Assembly: GCA_026119855.1 (NCBI GenBank) | Contig: JAOWBW010000365.1 | Location: 186,001 to 250,000 of the forward strand | Origin: Campanula takesimana | Taxonomy: Eukaryota > Streptophyta > Magnoliopsida > Asterales > Campanulaceae | Direction of reading: 5' to 3' | DNA: 64,000 bases | Part shown: in pieces, positions 60,297 to 64,000 of the stretch | Numbering within the stretch: the stretch's first letter is position 1 | Layout of the letters: each line of letters starts with the position of its first letter | The notes under the pieces: model-generated | Database searches by the model: none | What the model saw: the letters and a program-made list of their open reading frames with translations, nothing else | Told to the model about the DNA's origin: nothing | Made by a program: the position numbers and the translations under genes

Positions 60297-61370
60297 TTAA
60301 AAAAGTATTTACATATAAATATTTTTTGAGAAGAAATTTATTCTAAAACATTTTTTTTCGAACATCGTTTTCGGACAAAGGGAGTACTCAACTTTTTTTT
60401 TTCTTTTTTTTTTTAATTTAATCACCAAACTCATTATTTTCAAGCAACCCATCCAACTTATTTTTATTGTGTCCACAATCACTGTCGCTAACCCAATTAA
60501 TTTTCCCCCTGTTAAATATTAATGCATGACCAAAGTTTGACAAACAAATCGAAAACATAAAGCATCATGTTAAATAAAACAAATTATTGAGGGTTCAATA
60601 ACTAAAAGTACAAAGACTAAGGTAAATTAAATTAATTTGACGTTGTCCCCGACCACGACGCCGCCCCTACCACTACCACCACTTTAAACAACATTTTCTT
60701 TCATATTTTCCTCACTTTGGGAAAATGGTCGTTCAAGATCATAAAGATCTTGGTTTAAGGGAGGAAGAGTCAACATGTTCCTTGCTTCTGTGTTAAGATG
60801 AAGCCATTTTTGTTAACAAAACCGATTGAAAATTGTCAAAAAACTGACTAGAACTGAAGAAAAAAACCGATTTTGTCATAAAATAAACTGGAAATCATTA
60901 GACCGGTTAACGATTTCACGATTTTGACCCGTTAGAAACCACCGGTTTATCCGGTTACTGTTGTTTTTGGACACATCTACCCCTTATATCCCCCCTTCAT
61001 TTAATTAGTCCAACTCATCTACTCCTTTTTACATTCTACTACCTCTATTTTCTCGCTAATTTCACTCAATTAAATCCCTAACTATCCAACGTTTCTCTTC
61101 CGTCACTCCCACACACAAGAACACTCAAGTCATTATTAAATAAGATCAATACATTGATAAATTACCTCTCTAATTTTACTCAATTTAATGACCCATTAAT
61201 AATGACATTCACAATCATTTACAAATCTATATATGTTAAAAGTCAAGGTAGAGTCTTTATGTAGTGCCATGTGTACAAATTTTGGGCAACTCTTGCTTTT
61301 GGCAGTGCCACATCATCCATAGCATTTTAATTAGGTGACTTTTCATTTTTCTCTTATTAGCTAATAGTAT
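60297..61370. other. AT-rich intergenic sequence, no gene
   Basis: No ORF of substance. GGACAAAGGGAGTA at 60374-60387 looks like the terminus of a Stowaway-type MITE without a partner end. The text around 60820-60970 has repeated ACCGGTT/ACCGATT words. Nothing else is recognised. Confidence 0.5.
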
Positions 61371-61374
61371 TTAT

Positions 61375-61700
61375 TAATTGTAATGGCTACTATATTAGTT
61401 AACTATTACTATTAATGATATTAGCTTATTATAATAGTTAACTATATAAGATAACTATTACTATTAATAGTATAAGTTAAGTATAATAGTTAACTATATA
61501 AGATAACTATTAATATTAATAGTATTAGTTAAATATAAAAGTTATTATATAAGATAACTATTAATAGTATTAGTTAATTGTAGTAGTTAATTATATAACA
61601 TAATTATTACTATTAGTAATATTAGTTAAGTGTAATAGTTACTATAAAAAGTAACTATTATTAACAATAATATTAACTAATTAGAATAGTTACAATAGTA
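61375..61700. repeat. AT-rich minisatellite, ~51-bp period
   Basis: The phrase ATAAGATAACTATTA recurs at 61446, 61498 and 61549, with degenerate copies to about 61660. This gives a period of about 51 bp and roughly five to six units. Confidence 0.75.
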
Positions 61701-61728
61701 TATTGTAACTATTATTTACGATAAAAGT

Positions 61729-61844
61729 TATTCCATCAGTTTCAGTGTAAGAGTCATATTTTCTATTTTGGTACATCATATCCACCATTTCTTATTCTCC
61801 ATGCATTTGAGAGGTAGGACTCTTACTCTGAGACGGAGAGACTA
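61729..61844. mobile_element. Stowaway-like MITE
   Basis: About 116 bp with 27-bp terminal inverted repeats matching at 21 positions. The right end, read in reverse complement, is TCTCTCCGTCTCAGAGTAAG, close to the Stowaway consensus, and both ends carry TA. Confidence 0.65.
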
Positions 61845-62776
61845 CTACTAAAGTAACCATTATCTTTACTATTTAAGCTCATAATTACTATGATGTTAAC
61901 TACAATTAAAACATTATTTTCTCAATTGATCAAGAGTAAAAATTGACATCATCTATATATATAATGTAGGAAAGTAAAATGCCATTCATAGAGAGTGTGA
62001 AAGAGTATGAAATACTCTTAGTATAATATTGTGTATTTTTATGATTCTGATTTATTTATTGTATATATTTAGAGTTTATTTAATTTAGGAATTATGTGTA
62101 TATTTAGTTTAATTTAATTATAGTTTAATAATTGTTTATTTTATGATATTGATTTTGATTTAGTTGACTAACATACTAATGTTTATCTTTGGTAAGTTAG
62201 GGTTTTGTGTTATAGGTAAGGAAGGACTCTCAACAAGGAATGATTGGATGATTGCCAACCAAGAGTATCTCCATGCCAAGAAGGACTCTAAAATACGTGG
62301 TCTATAAGATGGCGATCATTATCAGTCATTCATCACGTTTTTTGAGGCTTCTCTAAGTGAAGTTTTTGTTTGAGAGAAAGTCTTTTTGTATCTTGAAGTT
62401 CTTAGTCATTAAGCCTTCAAGATTGTTTTTTTGTTTGATTTATTCTAGGAGTCTAGAATAGCTTTTGATCTTTAATTGTTTTTGTTCTTTCATAATCTTG
62501 TATTCTGCAAGATATTTATTAATGAAAGTTTTCCAGCAAGTTATTCTCGTTGAAGTGTTTAATTTTTGTCTTTAAAATTCCGCTTAATTTTTGTCTTTAA
62601 AATTCCGCTGCATTTACTCTTTTTTGTCACCAGTTAACTTGACAGTTGACACGACAGTTGTGGTGTCACTTGTGAGATCAACTGTACTCACAAGTGGTTC
62701 TGCCCAGAAACAGTCCTAGCCGCATATTTCTTTCAATTGAAACCAGAGCCTGGTCTCGACATACTGAGATCGATCT
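61845..62776 (+). other. Possible copia LTR and leader upstream of gag fragment
   Basis: Before the gag fragment are LTR-like features: a mostly AT-rich tract, a long T-rich transcribed-like stretch, 'aattccgctgcattt' (common near copia LTR ends) and a 25-bp tandem duplication at 62561-62610. I cannot fix LTR boundaries or a second LTR. A GAAACCAGAGC at 62738-62748 could be a decayed primer site. Confidence 0.35.
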
Positions 62777-62791
62777 TTGAAAGTGGCCATT

Positions 62792-63185
62792 ATGGACTGT
62801 ACTCATACTCGTAATAAGCCGCCTACTCTAGATGGTTCAAACTATACCACTTGGAAGGCAAAGATGATCATGTACATTAAAAATATTGATCATCGTGCTT
62901 GGGTCAACATTCTTGTGGTTTATACATCCCCTACTGTGGAAATTTTTGATCCAAAAGCGAAATCTTCTGCAACTGATGAGGAGAAATTTTTTGTCCTAAA
63001 ACCTGAGCAAGATTGGAACACGGAAGAAATTGCCCTTGCAAACTACAATGCAAAGGCAATGGCTGCCATATCTGATCATGTTGATCACAATTTGTATCGG
63101 TTATTTTCTAACCATACCGTGGCCAAAATTTCTTGGGATATTTTACAACTTCATTGTGAAGGGTCTGATAGTGTCAAACAAATTG
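62792..63185 (+). pseudogene. Copia gag N-terminal fragment
   Basis: The ATG at 62792 (MDCTHTRNKPPTLDGSNY) opens a copia gag domain (UBN2/DUF4219 type): NYTTWKAKMIMYIKNIDHRAW, then VAKISWDILQLHCEGSDSVK. The homology ends at about 63185, where the 60-bp palindrome begins; the next codons to the stop at 63206 come from that repeat. The rest of the element is absent. It is not from element V, whose gag sequence differs. Confidence 0.8.
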
Positions 63186-63246
63186 CAATGTATGCATTGT
63201 GCATATAAATTACATTTAAAGTGCACATAAAGTACATATTAAGTGC
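63186..63246. repeat. ~60-bp imperfect palindrome, copy 2
   Basis: Nearly identical to 60237-60296. It again marks the exact end of a truncated coding fragment (copia gag here, MATE there). Confidence 0.75.
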
Positions 63247-63789
63247 TAAAGTTGAAAAAATATATACTCCCTCTGTCCCAGCGGAATAAACCATTAAAAG
63301 ATTTCTCCATATTTAATTCAAATATCATTGATCTAGAATCAGATGTTGAAAAAGGAGATCTTGCGGGAACACTATTCACTTTGACGATCCTCTTTTCAAA
63401 CTTATATAATTTTTGCAGTTATATAATTTCCAAAGGGAAGGGGATTGCAGATTTTGTATGATCCAATAATTTATATATTTTATTTTATTATTTGCTTAGG
63501 TTGAATATTTTACAAAATTTATACTCCTTGGTCGTAGTGTGGATACTCCTACTGAAGCATTTCAATTGCTCATTTGTCGGAAAGTTTATTCATATTAACA
63601 ATGAATTTACTTTAGATAAAGGAGCAGCGAAAAACATCTGAGACTATTTTGGAGTTGATTAATTGATTCAGAGGATTTTTAGACATGTCATGTGGATTTA
63701 ATGAGTTTAAACTGTAGCGCTAGATGAAAGAGACGAATTAGAAAATCATCGTAAAGGATCAAACTAATACTACCTCTATCAAAGGGTAA
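63247..63789. other. Intergenic sequence with one Stowaway-like terminus
   Basis: TACTCCCTCTGTCCC at 63264-63278 is a Stowaway-type MITE start with no matching end in view. Otherwise no gene is recognised. Confidence 0.45.
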
Positions 63790-63798
63790 GAGTTCTAC

Positions 63799-63969
63799 GA
63801 GACGAAATCACCTGTACCACACTTGTGTATCACTTGGTGTACCACTAGTAATCCAACGATTATGAGTTAATTAAGTTGTCATTAAGATTTTATCATCAAT
63901 GATAGTAGCCGTCGGATCACCTGTGGTACACAAAGTGGTACATAAAAGTGGTACAGGTGATCTCATCTC
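63799..63969. mobile_element. Mutator-type MITE with 9-bp TSD
   Basis: The 171-bp element lies between perfect 9-bp direct repeats GAGTTCTAC (63790-63798 and 63970-63978). Ends begin GAGACGAAATCACCTGTACC and, in reverse complement, GAGATGAGATCACCTGTACC. The inverted repeat extends imperfectly for about 65 bp, so nearly the whole element folds back. A 9-bp duplication and long inverted repeats fit Mutator-like MITEs. No coding capacity. Confidence 0.85.
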
Positions 63970-64000
63970 GAGTTCTACTACATAGGATATGCACGCTTAT

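Overview
This window is intergenic DNA from a large, repeat-rich plant nuclear genome. Every sizeable coding remnant except one intact intron-bearing gene and one host-gene fragment belongs to LTR retrotransposons. The families (chromodomain Ty3/gypsy, Tat/Ogre-like Ty3/gypsy, SIRE-like and other Ty1/copia, Stowaway- and Mutator-type MITEs), plant-type introns and a plant-mobile-domain gene point to an angiosperm, probably a eudicot. The species cannot be named from the sequence.

Layout. (1) 1-5435: 3' part of a Tat/Ogre-like element (element A). It carries an apparently intact four-exon plant mobile domain (PMD) gene in antisense (278-2737), a tandem array (3205-4285) and its 3' LTR (4483-5435). 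Element A interrupts the integrase of a minus-strand chromodomain gypsy element (5436-11195, 'element 0'), whose 5' LTR is also joined to the 3' end of a second copy (11196-11720). (2) 11724-13837: a decayed gypsy LTR fragment interrupted by a copia solo LTR (11824-13324, TSD GGAAT). (3) 13838-42719: a 28.9-kb three-level nest. Element I (Tat/Ogre-like, gag only, TSD GTTAG) contains element II (Tekay-like gypsy, 15428-33333, TSD AACAG). Element II contains element III (same family as I, 18427-27680, TSD GAGGG). Element I also holds a second copia solo LTR (36919-38288, TSD AAAAA). (4) 42783-58961: a copia element (VI) split within RNase H by a 12.2-kb SIRE-like element (V, minus strand, 45048-57272, TSD GGAAC) that carries an extra 3' ORF. 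(5) 58962-64000: older sequence with a broken MATE transporter fragment, a minisatellite, MITEs and a copia gag fragment.

How the parts relate. Elements 0 and II supply a complete but mutated set of gag, protease, RT, RNase H, integrase and chromodomain. Elements I and III encode only gag remnants and would need an autonomous Tat/Ogre relative to move. Element A shows what such a relative may carry downstream of pol: an antisense PMD gene. No pol element in the window is fully open.

Most notable signal. Each LTR family carries two to four copies of its own short GC-rich, mostly palindromic word, usually upstream of the TATA box. Three related copia LTRs have three different palindromes at the same place. 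In two unrelated elements (A and V) the element's own word also occurs in front of the internal accessory gene. This looks like an exchangeable cis-regulatory or epigenetic cassette, which I do not recall being described.
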